Source of the DNA: Puffinus mauretanicus
Lineage: Eukaryota; Chordata; Aves; Procellariiformes; Procellariidae
Direction: 5' to 3'
Length of the DNA: 64,000 nt
Assembly: GCA_023333565.1 (NCBI GenBank)
Contig: JAJKFH010000115.1
Location: forward strand, 2,976,001 to 3,040,000
Part shown: piece after piece, positions 21,711-34,200 of the stretch
Layout of the letters: every line of letters begins with the position of its first letter
Numbering within the stretch: the stretch's first letter is position 1
Notes under the pieces: model-generated
Database searches by the model: none
Told to the model about the DNA's origin: nothing
What the model saw: the letters and a program-made list of their open reading frames with translations, nothing else
Translations under genes and position numbers: made by a program

Positions 21711-24700
21711 ACAGGGTGGGAAGAGAGGGGAATCACACTGGGACAATGTGGTCCAGGAGTAAGATGGTCTAAAGGCAATCCATCCATTGCGAGTGCTTTC
21801 CCAGGCAATGGAAGGATTAGAAGAAAAGTGCTCTGACCAGTAAGAGAATGAGATTTGTTAATAGCTTTCATCGTAACAGCAGGATATGATTTCATTATTT
21901 TCCAGTTCAGAAAGAAGTATTTATGCCTGAAAAGAGACAGTGGCAGAGGTACAAAAATCTCTTTGAAGTTCATTTGAAAAAGGTTAAATCTACTTCAAAC
22001 TCTTATTTATACACATAGCTGTAATGCAATTATTGTGGCAATGCAAAACACAATGAAAAAATAACAGGGACAGCAACATCATCTATTGGAGTAAATATTC
22101 CATGAGTGTAGGATTTCCAGGCTATCATTCATGCAAAAGAAACTTTTCCAGACCTTCACCATTGCTCAGAAATGAGCTTCCATTTCTGAGAAAGCAGAGG
22201 TTCAAGAAAACAAAGAAACACTGAAAGATAGCATGGTAACTGAATTTTTCCTTTAAAGAAAAATATGCATGGACCACCTCTGTGGTATTGATTTAATATT
22301 TTTCATTTACAACTAAATATTTTCTTTATGTTCCCTTTTTCCATTTTTATCAATTTGCATTTGAGAGCACAGAGGTTTTCATTTTATTGCTCACCAATTG
22401 AAAAGTATTGACCTGGTACAACTGTGACAGTGACCTAGTCCTCTATTACATTTTTCAAACTTTTCACTCCACCAGTTTAAGTGTATTGCTTTCTCTTATA
22501 TCAGTTAAATGAAGACCAAATGAACAATTTGTCTAAAACTGTGGTCACTGAAAGTCTCCTTTTTTCTGTAGGGTTGCCTTAATTCTCGTGCTCTTTCACA
22601 CACTGTGACACCCCATTGCAACACTGATAAAATGTTTCACTTTGATTATTACATGACCAACAGCAGAACTATTAGGGGGTGGGAGAAGTAGGAAGAAACA
22701 AAGATGTATGAGAAACTTACACAATGTACCTGAAGATCAGGACCAATTCTAGCAAGCTTATTTTGGCTTAAAATCTTCTGGCAGAAGTGGAAAGGCGTGC
22801 CAGAACTCTCACAATCATTGTAAATATAAATAATTTCAACTATCAGTTAACTTTTATCATTACAGGGTCAGGCTAGAACAAGAGCAGTCAATAAAGCAAG
22901 ACGAGAAAACCTTAGAATGAAGTCTGAAAGAAACAAGTTTAGATAGGGAGCAAGGAAAGAGAACCCAGAATACAACTTATACTAACTTATACTTATATAC
23001 TAACTATGTTAGAGCACAAGAACAAATTTATTCTTGAAAGAAGAAAGTATTGCAGTAGATCAATCGGATTACCTGCAAAATAGGTCAAATAACTTAATCA
23101 ACTCATAATCAACCTCTGTTCCCACAGACAAAGAGCAAGTGACTAAGGCCACCCAGGTCTGAAACTGGTCTCACAGTGACTCTGGTCAAAGGGCAGCAAG
23201 ACAGCCTTTTTTTCTGTTCCTTCTTCTTCTTGGTGTGAGATCTGATCTTCAGCACTTTTATATATTAGACTTCAAGCATTCCTTGTTTCAGCCTAGTTCA
23301 AGGGAATCAGTGTTTTGAACCTATGTAATCACTGTAATACCAAAAAACCCATGATTGAATCAAAATGCTTACAATTACGGGGTATTACTAACCTGAACTT
23401 CCTCTTGTATCCCAACTCATGCCATAGGCATAGCAAGACTCTCCCTTCAGAATGGTACTGCAAACAGGTTAGTTCGGAACCAGACATTTTGATCACAGGA
23501 AACTAAAAAAAAAAAAGTGCAAGTGGTGTTCAGAAAGCAGTTTAGGTTCATACTTGAACACAGATCAATTTGAGAATGAACTCTGTTCTGAGGACCAAAA
23601 CAGAAATACACAGGAAAAATAAGATCCCATGACCACAGCACTGAGCAACCTATTACAATGAACAAGCAAGGACACAAAATTAAGTTTATTATTAATTTTG
23701 TTGTCTGCGCTGGTATTGCAAAGTCTTAGCAATTTTGAATATTTGTAAGTCAAATGGTTTCCAAGTTTTCCCTGTGTTATTTTTAGAGAACAAGTTACGT
23801 TCACAAATACCAACACAAGTAGAAATTATTTCATCTATTTTAAAGTATGTTCTAGTTTTCTTTTTCCAACCTGGTAAAATAATATGTTTCTATATATTTT
23901 CCCAGTGGACTGTGGTATAATTCTCACTCAGAAGGGATGATACATACAAAGCAAATGTTTAATCTCTCCTGGGTGAGAGGTCGCTTTCATGGGAAATTCA
24001 TTTCATAACAATTTCATATCTGTGATACTTATGAATGATCTTCCAGGATCACAGAATGAAATAGAAATCTTCTTGGGAAATGATACTACATTTCTCCTTA
24101 AGATTTAGGTCATCTATGTTTTGAAGAACTATGTTTCTGTCAGAAAGTAAAGGTGTCCTTTGTGAATTGAAAAGGGCACAATAATAAAACTATCTGAACT
24201 GGGGAATGTGTGCAATAGGAAATAATTTCAGTAGGACACAATGGAACATAAATTGAAGGTTAGAAATGGAAGCATTATAATAACTTCTCAAGAAAAGAAA
24301 AAGGTACCAGATGCATATCACAAATTATCCTATTATAATGAGGGAAAAGCTGGAGAAAGGAGAAAAGGAAAAAAGATTATATCTGGAATGTAAGAGAAAC
24401 ATTTCTGCAAATACCCTTCCTGTGACCTCTGAAAAATTTTCAGACCAATCTACTTTTTCTGCCACTTCATATCAATGAGAAGGCAGTGAGCCTCTACAAA
24501 GACCATACATTACTATTTTGGAATTCAGGATCACAAGACTGCTGATAATTCATAAAGATTCCAGTTAGGAAATCTCACAGATTTATTGCTTTTTTAATTG
24601 CTTTTATTTTAAAGGGGCTGATAATGAATTTCATACAGAAGCAGCAACTTAGAGGAATATGAAAGAACAGTTTACAAGAGATTTAAACACCTTATACATG

Positions 24701-25664
24701 TAAGAGATGTATACATTAAGGGACTTCAGTAAGCTACATTCTTTTGATCCTTATTATCCTATTATTTTTCACCTTAAATGACCCAACTCCAAAACTTAAC
24801 AAAAAGAAACCAAATAAAAAAACCCAATATCATGTTCTGTTCTTGATCTGAATGTTCTAGCTTAGGTTTAGAATGAAGGCAATAAAACAGAAAACACTTT
24901 TACCCAAAATATTTACTTACAAGCCAAAGGTCACATTGTATTTTTCCCAGCTGAGAGTGTTCTCCATATGAAACATCCACAAAAGTATTAAAAAACCATA
25001 CCCTAGAAAAGGTAAAATGATCTGCATTTCAACACTAGATAATTGCAACATTTATCTTCTGTAAGATTCATGTTTACAAAAACCTGATATTTTGTTGTTG
25101 AAGACTGTTGAGTAGGCAAGTAAACCAAGTACTGTATTTTCTGTTGAATACAGCCAATCTTTCATACTCAGATTTTTAGCTTCAAACTACCTTGGAGGCC
25201 AGCATACCTGGAACACATTCCATCATCTGTTACAAATGTCCTTCTCTAACTTAAATGGGTTACTTCATAAACAATAGGTCCTAAATCCCAGAGCAGAAGA
25301 CGTAACTGTATCCAGAGTGGTATATCATAAACTATTATTAAAAAATGCAAGATGTTTTCTCTTACTATGACAGTGAAAGGCATAAAAGGTCAATGCCAAT
25401 AAATAATTTAGTCATTCTTCCAAAAAGGACTTTTTTTTTTTTTATGAAACACATATCAAGCATTAAATAACAGTATTATCCTCATATCACCTGATCATAT
25501 TAATATTTTCATACAGTACCATGTATATTTTCTATTAGTAGAAATCATCTTGCACGTATGAATAACAGTATCAGAGTCTACCAAGTAGACTGCTTTTTGC
25601 TGGCATGACATTTCCAGTTTATGTTGAATTATGAATTAGTTTGTGAGAATAATATAAATGTTTG
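21711..25664. other. AT-rich unique DNA
   Basis: No gene or named repeat. A-tract about 23504-23515 and T-tract about 25432-25443. A short run of TTATACTAACTTATACTTATATAC at about 22978-23001 is a small imperfect direct repeat. Confidence 0.5.
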
Positions 25665-26850
25665 AATAGAATAGAATCATTTAGGTTGGAAAAGATCCTT
25701 AAAATAGTGTCCAACCATAAACCTAACACTGCCAAGTCCACCACTAAACCGTGTCCTTAAGCGCCACATCTAAGTATCTTTTAAATACTTCCAGGGATGT
25801 TGACTCAATCACTTCCCTGGGCAGCCTGTTCCAAGGCCTGACCACTCTTACAGTAAAGAAATTTCTCCTAATGTCGAATCTAAACCTCCCTTGGTGCAAC
25901 TTGAGGATGTTTCCTCTTGTCCTATCACTAGTTACTTGGGAGAAGAGACCAACACCCACCTCACTACAACCTCCTTTCAGGTAGTTGTAGAGAGCAATAA
26001 GGTCTCCCCTCAGCCTCCTCTTCTCCAGACTAAACAGTCCCAGTTCCCTCAGCCGCTCCTCATAAGATGTGTGCTCCAAACCCTTCACCAGCTTCGTTGC
26101 CCTTCTCTGGGCATACTCCAGCACCTCAATGTGCTTCTTGTAGTGAGGGGCCCAAAACTGAACACAGTATTCGAGGTGCGGCCTCACCAGTGCCGAGTAC
26201 AGGGGCACGATCACCTCCCTGCTCCTGCTGGCCACACTGTTTCTGATACAAGCCAGGATGCCATTGGCCTTCTTGGCCACTTGGGCACACTGCCAACTCA
26301 TGCTCAGCCAGCTGTCAACCAGCACCCCCAGGTCCTTTTCCACTGGTCAGCTTTCCAGCCTCTCTTCCCCAAGCCTGTAGCGTTGTTGCGACCCAAGTGC
26401 AGGACCTGGCACTTGGCCTTGTTGAATCTCATACAGTTGGCCTCGTCCCATAGATCCAGCCTGTCCAGATCCTTCTGCAGAGCCTTTCTACACTCAAGCA
26501 GATCACATTCCAGCCCAACTTGGTGTTGTATGCAAACTTACTGAGGGAGCACTTGATCCCCCCATCCAGATCATTGATAAAGATATTGAACAGAACTGGC
26601 CCCAAAACTGAGCCCTGGGGAACGCCACTTGTGACCGACCATGAACTGGATTTAACTCCTTTCACCACCACTCTTTGGGCCCAGCCATCCAGCCAGTTTT
26701 TTACCCAGCAAAGAGTTTGCCCATCCAAGCCGTGAGCAGCCAATTTCTCCAGGAGAATGCTATGGGAAATGGTGTCAAAGGCTTTACTACAGTTCAGGTA
26801 AACAACACTCACAGCCTTTCCATCATCCACTAAACAGGTCAAAGAAATAC
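25665..26850 (-). mobile_element. CR1 LINE, 1.2-kb 3' part
   Basis: The plus strand starts AATAGAATAGAATCATTTAGGTTGG, the reversed CR1 3' end, and continues into the reverse transcriptase coding part to about 26850, where similarity stops (5' truncation). Two long minus-strand frames, 26842-26429 and 26343-25744, are what is left of ORF2. Confidence 0.93.
25744..26842 (-). pseudogene. CR1 ORF2 reverse transcriptase remnant
   Basis: The minus-strand reading from 26842 has the RT palm motifs FSKAFDT-like (here [12 protein letters not shown]), [14 protein letters not shown] and, in place of the catalytic [12 protein letters not shown], so two residues of the active core are changed. The frame ends at 26429. 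After a frame change the thumb and C-terminal part continues from 26343 ([10 protein letters not shown]) to the natural-looking end DVALKDTV at 25744. N-terminal endonuclease and fingers are missing through truncation. It cannot make active enzyme. Confidence 0.88.
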
Positions 26851-28003
26851 ATTTGTCAGGGGGATCAGATCCATAGCTTTACACTAACAGATTACTAGTT
26901 TTTAGACATATTTTTTGTTGGTGTACTCCATACAGTCAACAGAATTGTTCCAATTTATGTTGGACAAAGAATGATTTTGGGACAGGAGTTGAAGTGACAC
27001 ATTGTTTAATTAATAGCTTAAAGCAAAGACATCATTGCAGTTCTTTGCATAGTAAAGTAAATAAATAAGTTCTAGTTGCAGCACTTGCATAAACTATAAA
27101 AATGATTATTCCTATCCATACAATTCGAACATGTGTTCAGGAAGAATAAATTACATTTTGAAGTTACAGAGCGGTCAAGACATTAGAATCTAAGATTCAA
27201 CTGTTGTGGATATTGACAACAGGTACATTTATAGGGATTAATATTTTGCAAAACTATGGACTTATACAGACCATGTCTTTTTATAGTATACCTACATACT
27301 CTTGCAGACAGATCTACACACACTGTGCTTCAAATGGGAAGCTATGAAGGAACAACTCAAGTACATCTCCACACTGAACTACAGGTTTACCATATAGCCT
27401 GAACTTTGAACTACAAGTGACTCTGAAGGCATGCTGGATGAATGCAAGTTTGTCTTTAAAGAGTTTAATGATTTATAATCACAAGAGTCACTGCAGTCTG
27501 GCTTGAGTCCAACAACACATTGTCTCATGTCTGTGGGAACTCAGACATCCCACAGAGCCAGATGCAGGTGGCACTTTTTAACAGTTAATAAATCCACACT
27601 GGTGATAAACAGCAACAATCTGCAAAGCCTAGTGTTTGATAAGATGACCAAGAAAGGAACATCAATTATTTCATATAAAGGGAAGAGTCTGAGACCACAG
27701 AATTGCAGAAGGTAACTTCAGGTCATTCACAGATTTCTTTTTTTTTTTTTTTTTTTTTTTTAAATATACATACAGTCATGTAAAACTTTGATTACTAGAG
27801 AGTTGCTTGAGCCCATCTGCAATTAGAGGTCAAGAGGAGACCTGACTTGAAATGAGAAGACCCTTCAGCTGAAATTAAAAAAAAATTATAAAATAGCTCT
27901 CAGTTCAAATGAACCAGTTTTGAAAGGAAAGTCCTTAAATGAAGCAGTGCTGTCTTTCCTCCTTTTTCCCTACAACCTCTCAGGAGTTTATTCAGTTTAT
28001 CCA
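26851..28003. other. AT-rich unique DNA with a 24-T tract
   Basis: No gene seen. The longest homopolymer of the window, 24 T, is at 27738-27761. It is not attached to any retrotransposon I recognise. Confidence 0.5.
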
Positions 28004-28232
28004 TGTTATTGTTGTTTAACTCCGATAGGCAGCTAAGCACCACACAGCAACTAGTTATTCCCTTGCAGTGGGATGGGGAAGAGAATCAGAAGGGTAAAAG
28101 TGTGAAGACTCATAGGTTAAAATAAAAAGGTAAAGCAAAAGCTGCACGCACAAGCAAAGCAAAATAAGGAATTCATTCACTACTTCCCATTGGTAGGCAG
28201 AAAAAAATATTATGCTGAGCCATTAGCATCAT
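28004..28232 (-). repeat. Truncated copy of the 21133-21705 LTR family
   Basis: GTTGTTTAACTCCGATAGGCAGC, 'gagaatcagaagggtaaaagtg', 'actcataggtta' and 'aaaggaattcattcactacttccca'-type words run in the same order and orientation as in the solo LTR at 21133, to about 28200. After an internal deletion, TATGCTGAGC...ATCATGATC (28211-28232) resembles its promoter region. About 230 of 573 bases remain. It is more diverged than the other two copies. Confidence 0.82.
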
Positions 28233-31200
28233 GATCTCTCACTGTAGCTTCAGAGAGTCAAATGTGCAAGACTAACAGTAGACATGTTTGGGAAAAGGGC
28301 ATCATGTCTCATGAAAGCATCAAAACAGTTTGCCTAATCTTATTTACAACCAACTCAAGGTTGCTTTGCCAGTTAGTGTAGCTTGAATATCCATTTGTCA
28401 TTTGTTAGAAGTACTTACTCTTAGCATTTTCCTTGCATTACAGTTCTACCAACCAGCTCTCCTACTAACATGAAAGGACAAATTTTGAATCAAATATACA
28501 GGATTGAGTCTACATTTAGCTTAATACATATTTAAACCTATAATAATGGACAACACAAAAGAAATCAATTTGTACAAGGATTACAACTTGCATCCTGTAC
28601 CTGTCCAGTATTTTACTTCAGGTAAAATTTAATCATTGCAATTGTCCAGTGAAAATAGGATTCTGGAATTAGCAGATGGAAGGCAAAAAGGACAACCGTC
28701 ACTTAATTATTTCCATTCTTGCTTTGACATTAAATTAACACAGCACTAGTAATAGAGTCTCCCGAGTCCTTATTAATGTAAGTTAGCTTAAGTCAAACAC
28801 ACCACTTTTTTCCTCCAACATTGGGAATGCCACTTGCATTTCCCATATTTTCACAGCTCTTACTATCATTAGTTTCTAAATTGAAACAGAAGAGATGGCA
28901 GTTCTATGAAGATTTACATTTTAATGGTTTAACACACTTCTAAAAGTGACATAAGTAACAGAAATAAGGAACCCTGAAAACAGGAAAAATTCTTCCAAAT
29001 GAGTTGGTATTACCATAAGCAGCCAAGCAAATATTTTGAGCGTTCTAGCAGCATATTCCTTCATTCTGATGTTATTACTCCAAGACAGTTAAATAAGCTA
29101 CTTTATCTCTGAAGCCTGCTTCTGGTTTATTTTACTGAAAATAAGTGTTCTCATCAATACAACCATGGACTCAGCAAAACACTTATGCAGCGGATTACTA
29201 GATCTCTCAGAACATCTTTTCAAGTATCAAATTCTATTTAGAATCACCAAAGGTGATAAATATTTCAGTAGGATCTTTATGCTTATGCTCTTGAGAATGT
29301 CTAGTGTCAGAACAGAACATACTCTAATATACTCAGCTATGTATGAGTGCGCCTCATACAGCCCTCCCTTGTCCTATAGTTCATGTCTTCCTTTCTCTGT
29401 CAGTAACGTCTTTATGGAGAGCATTCCCCATTGCGATCCAGGCAAGCCATGTTACTTTTCTCACTTCTGTTTCAAAATATTAACTTGGTAAACAGTGGTA
29501 CAAGATTGATAGCATGAATGAAGGCTGTAAAAGTTATTGCAAAACACTGAAGATCTTGAGACTTACAAGACAAAGATGGGTTTCTTGTTGTTTAAAGCTT
29601 TACAGGAGAAAAGCCAAGGACTATTTTACCCCCAATGTTGCAGTCTTTACTTACAGAATCAGTCTTTATCTCTGTAAGAAGTCTCGGTTTACTTGTGTTC
29701 CTAAGATTTACCAGTTTGTCACAAGATAAGGGTCTATGACAATTGACATTACGCAATTCCACTAAAACTTACCATGGAAGCTTAAATTGTACTCTGAGGA
29801 ATTCTGGAATTCTGTTTTTATGCACTCTTTCAGTAGAATAGCAATTAATATCGTTGCTAAAAATTTCTTGCTGAAGAATACAGACCCTGGTAGTATCAAG
29901 TCAAACATGGTCACCCACACTTCAAGGAAAACAAGATCTGAAGCTCCTATTGGTGCTGGAAAATGTTAAGTGTACTGACTATGTAACTTTAATATTATAC
30001 TCCTTGTGTCCTGTAAAACTAATTAATAGAGGTTGAAAGCAGTTTACTGAGACCATATATGGTACAATTCAATCTAATAAACTGTTCTTTATAATAATGT
30101 AAGTCTTTTTTCACTTTAAAGACTGATGGGCTGTTTTTCTTCCACTGCTCAAGTCTAGAAAATAATCATCTGTTAACAGCATTTTCTTACAAGTCATGCA
30201 GTATTGACAGTTTGATAAAAGGTAACTTTTATTATTTTAAAAATAACAATTTAGCTTAAATCAAGCTTCATTTTTCTGTAAGCAAGGAGAAGTACTAAAC
30301 CAGACTCAGCCGTGATGATCACAGGTTCTAAAATCATTCACATAACTTGCCTAGATGACTGAACCTGTATGTAATAAGAAATGCAGTCTTAATGCTTGTA
30401 TATCTGCCATATTAACTTATTCCTCTCTTCCCATTGTGTTCAAGGCTAGCGCAGTTGCTAAGGTGAATGGCAAGTATTTAACATTAAGAACAGCCCTTTG
30501 TAAAATATTCAATAAATACCTGTAGTTGTCTTTATCACACTGAGGACAACAGGAACTGGAAGGTATTCATCTGATGCTATAAACAGATGCCTTTTACACA
30601 ATAAATCTATTGACTGGTAACATTCGGGTTGGTGCTATGGGTATTGCCTGTTTTATTTTACCTCAATTTGTATTGCATTCTTTAAGAAGGGAGAGGAGTC
30701 CCAATGGACCCTTGGAAATAGAGGAGGGCTGTTCCTGGGGAACTTATAAGTATACACAGGGAGAAATATTTAGACGGCAGGGTATATTACCTACAAGGAG
30801 CTGGAGAGATAGAAACACTTAGAAAATCCACAGCCATGTCTCAGAGGCAACTGATAATTTTCTAGGGACTAAAAGGAAATTTTTCACTTTGCTGTAGATC
30901 AATAAGTTAATGCATAGCCTGAAACCAAGCCTGAAACTAGCGACTCACCAGTAAAGGCACAGTGAGCAGATGAAAATGATTATTTGACTTCTGAATTTCT
31001 GTTCTCTCTGACCCAATCACGGAGTTGCCTCCATTTAAAAAGTGTTAGAGTTCTTTTGAGCTGAATTACATTAATCTTGAAAGCCCTTCAGTGTCCTTAG
31101 GGGAGTTTATAATAATGAGGTCAATATAGGTATTCTGTAATGCTCTGACTATGGCCCCACTACTAACTACTTTGTTAACATCTCATGACAGAAGAAAACT

Positions 31201-34200
31201 CATCTGGACTTTCTTCACTGAATTATATGTTGTCATCAAATTGCGAATAAAGACTTTGTTCAAAAGTCAAACAGAACTGGTAGAGAAGTCAATGGAGAAA
31301 GAGACACTGAGAACTCACTTAGAGTTAGTTAGAAAGTCCAGACTTTCAGTCTCAGTTAACTTAGTTAGAAAGTCCAGACCCAATTTTGCAATTAGTCAAA
31401 GTACAAATTTTTACTTGAATAACCCTCAGTCCACAACCCACACAGTTACAAAACATTTTCCAGAGCAATGCCCTAACAGAGGCCATTAGCAAGGTGGTAC
31501 GGACAGTTTCAAATTTACCCAAACATGAATTAGTTCCTTAATACAAGTGTAAAGAATAATAATAAAAATAAAACCCAAACCTTAAGAACTGCATTTCTAT
31601 CCTCTGAGAAAGCTCTCACACAGATTGTACCCTGTTTAGGGTCCCAGGAAAGCAATAGCACCTGGGTAATTTCTGTAATGCTTTAGTGACTGCTTTAGCT
31701 AGGAAAAAAAAGCTTCCTGTAAACTCTGTTAACTACTGCATTGAACTTTAAAAGGTCTTTTCCAGTCAGATGTTTATTTACAACGTTCCCACCCTCTGAA
31801 GGGAAGAGCCAGCAGAGTGTGCCTCGCTGCGTAGGGGCTGTAGAACCACATGCTCGAGCCCATCAAAGCCAGAAAAGAAAAAAGAGCAACCGTGTAACAC
31901 CTTCACTGCAAAAGTCAGGGCACCAAAGTTACAAAGCATTGAGTTGTGTGGGTACAGGCAGAAGCATACATGGGATATCTGTAAAATCTGAGGGACAAAA
32001 GGCAGTAGGCTACTGTCATTTTCATCTGACCACCTGTAGCCCAGATTTTTACACTGTTAACCATAACAGATTCCCAGCTGCTGGGTTCCTGAATTTAAAG
32101 CCATCTCCACTTCTAATGAAGTAAGAATCTTGAAAAGCACAAGAAAGGTGACACTGACCTTTAGAGACCTGTTGCAACTTTTAATTTTTCTTCCAAAGCA
32201 GGAAAAACACAAAAACATTTGCACTCATATCCTTTTATTGCAAAGTAGTCATAACCCAAGTGTCACCCAAGGTGATAGGGAAGTTTGAGAAGGAGACAGA
32301 TCACCTTCTGAGCAAGCCCAAGCCTATGTTTGGTAGTAATCACTTAGTCTTTCCAGGCAGGTTTAGCCTTCAGACATCTGAAGTGAAAACACTTGCTAGT
32401 TAGCAAGTGATCCAAGTGAGTTTGTTTTAAAATGTAGAGACCTGGTCACAATAAAACTGCCATCAGAAATACTGCTACAGAAGCATTACCTTGAGTAATG
32501 GAATAGGCTCTTTCCGTTAGGTGTTTGTATTGGACATAGAACCAGTGGTGAACGAGAACCTTATTTTGCATTGCAACAGCTCACTTCATTATGTTTCTTA
32601 CACAAGCTACACACAGCGAGGGAACATGAGGAAATTCAAAGTTGACCCAGGGATGGGCAGATCAAGGACAAAGTTTAAATTTAAAAATAGTTGAAGGACA
32701 AAACACTTGGCCTGACCTTCTGCTATCCTGCATATGTTCTTAACAAAGTATTCTTATTCACTCAGCTGGCATTAAGGATCATTTTCTACTGAACTTGTGT
32801 GGAACAATGGTGACTGAGTGAATGATTATGTTAATCATACATCAGTATTCCCAATAGATATTATACAGCATAAATCCCAGGCTCCTTCCTGTTGAGAAGG
32901 CACTACTGCAAAAATGAATCACAGTCAACTACCAACTGTTTCAAACATTACTTGTATTCTACATTTGAACACTAATTAAATTGTCTTGAACTTGCATTAC
33001 AAAAAGTATTTTCAAAATACTGTTATGACTATTTACAACATTGATAGTTCTTTACTTAGCATATACTGTGCTTGTATAATAAACCCTGTTTTAACAGAGC
33101 TATACAAATTATGATAATGACAAAACACTGCTGGACTACAAGCAGTTATAATACTTTAATCCTTCAGTGTGACACTGCAGGAGTGAAAAAAATATGGGGT
33201 TTTTTTAGTGACTGCTTGGCTGTCATACAGAGTAGGATTCCACACACCTCTCTGTCCCCAGCATTTGAAATTCTGAAAACGGAATCTAAAGTCATGGTAT
33301 CAATGATGTAGAAGATGCTAACAGATTTTTTTTTTCCCTCACCTGGGAGCAGAATTGAATGAGCAAGGGGAGAGGTTAGCAGAACACAGACTGCAAGTAT
33401 TTAGGGTTCCAGCCCAGAGTCTGTGCCCACAGTGTGAGATCCAGCAGAATCATGCTAGATGAACTCTGATAAGCAATAGTAAATATCATAATGAATATCC
33501 ATCAAAAAACAGCCCTGCTATCTCATAAGAACCATCTGATACCGTGTCATGATAACCTATTAATGAAGGGTAAGACATTGACTTGAATGACCTTAAGCCC
33601 TCAATGTTTAAGAATTGTTATTTTCTCCTTTGTTCAACTAGGCTTGAAGCTGTCTTTAGCCAATTCTGATCTAAGATTATGGGTAGCATTAAATCTGTTA
33701 GGGTGCACTCTGAACACATTAACCTCAATTCACTTATATTTAGACTAACTTGTAGTTGCAGAAGATTACCTTCCAGCAAGCTTAACAAGCAGATAAAATT
33801 TGGTCATGGTACAGATAAGAGCCAGCTAAAAGAATGCAATATGTCTTCACATTAGTGTTTTTCATAACACAGCATGACCTTCTGAATTCCCCTATAATGT
33901 ATAATTTCTGGTATTTGCAACAAAATCCATAGTGTAAGTATCCAGCAACATGGCAAGAAAGATTGCTTTGGACTGGGCTACTATGCATGTGGGAGGAAGG
34001 CATGTGTGAAGACCCAGTTGTCTACTCAAAAAAAAACCAGGTTCAGCATGAAGGAGGAGATACAAGTAGAAACTTCGACACTTAGACTTCTGGCTATATT
34101 AGATATGGTAGTATTTAGATACACTCACCTAGACATCTCTTAATGTTTGTTGTGTTTGCATCAAAGTTATGTGTCTTAAGGGACTGTCTCTTCTTGCACT

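Noticed and set aside
25891..26544. 217-codon plus-strand frame as a gene
   Set aside because: It is the antisense shadow of CR1 ORF2.
31741..32124. 127-codon plus-strand frame as a host exon
   Set aside because: No recognisable family, no low-complexity or domain pattern, and no convincing splice context.
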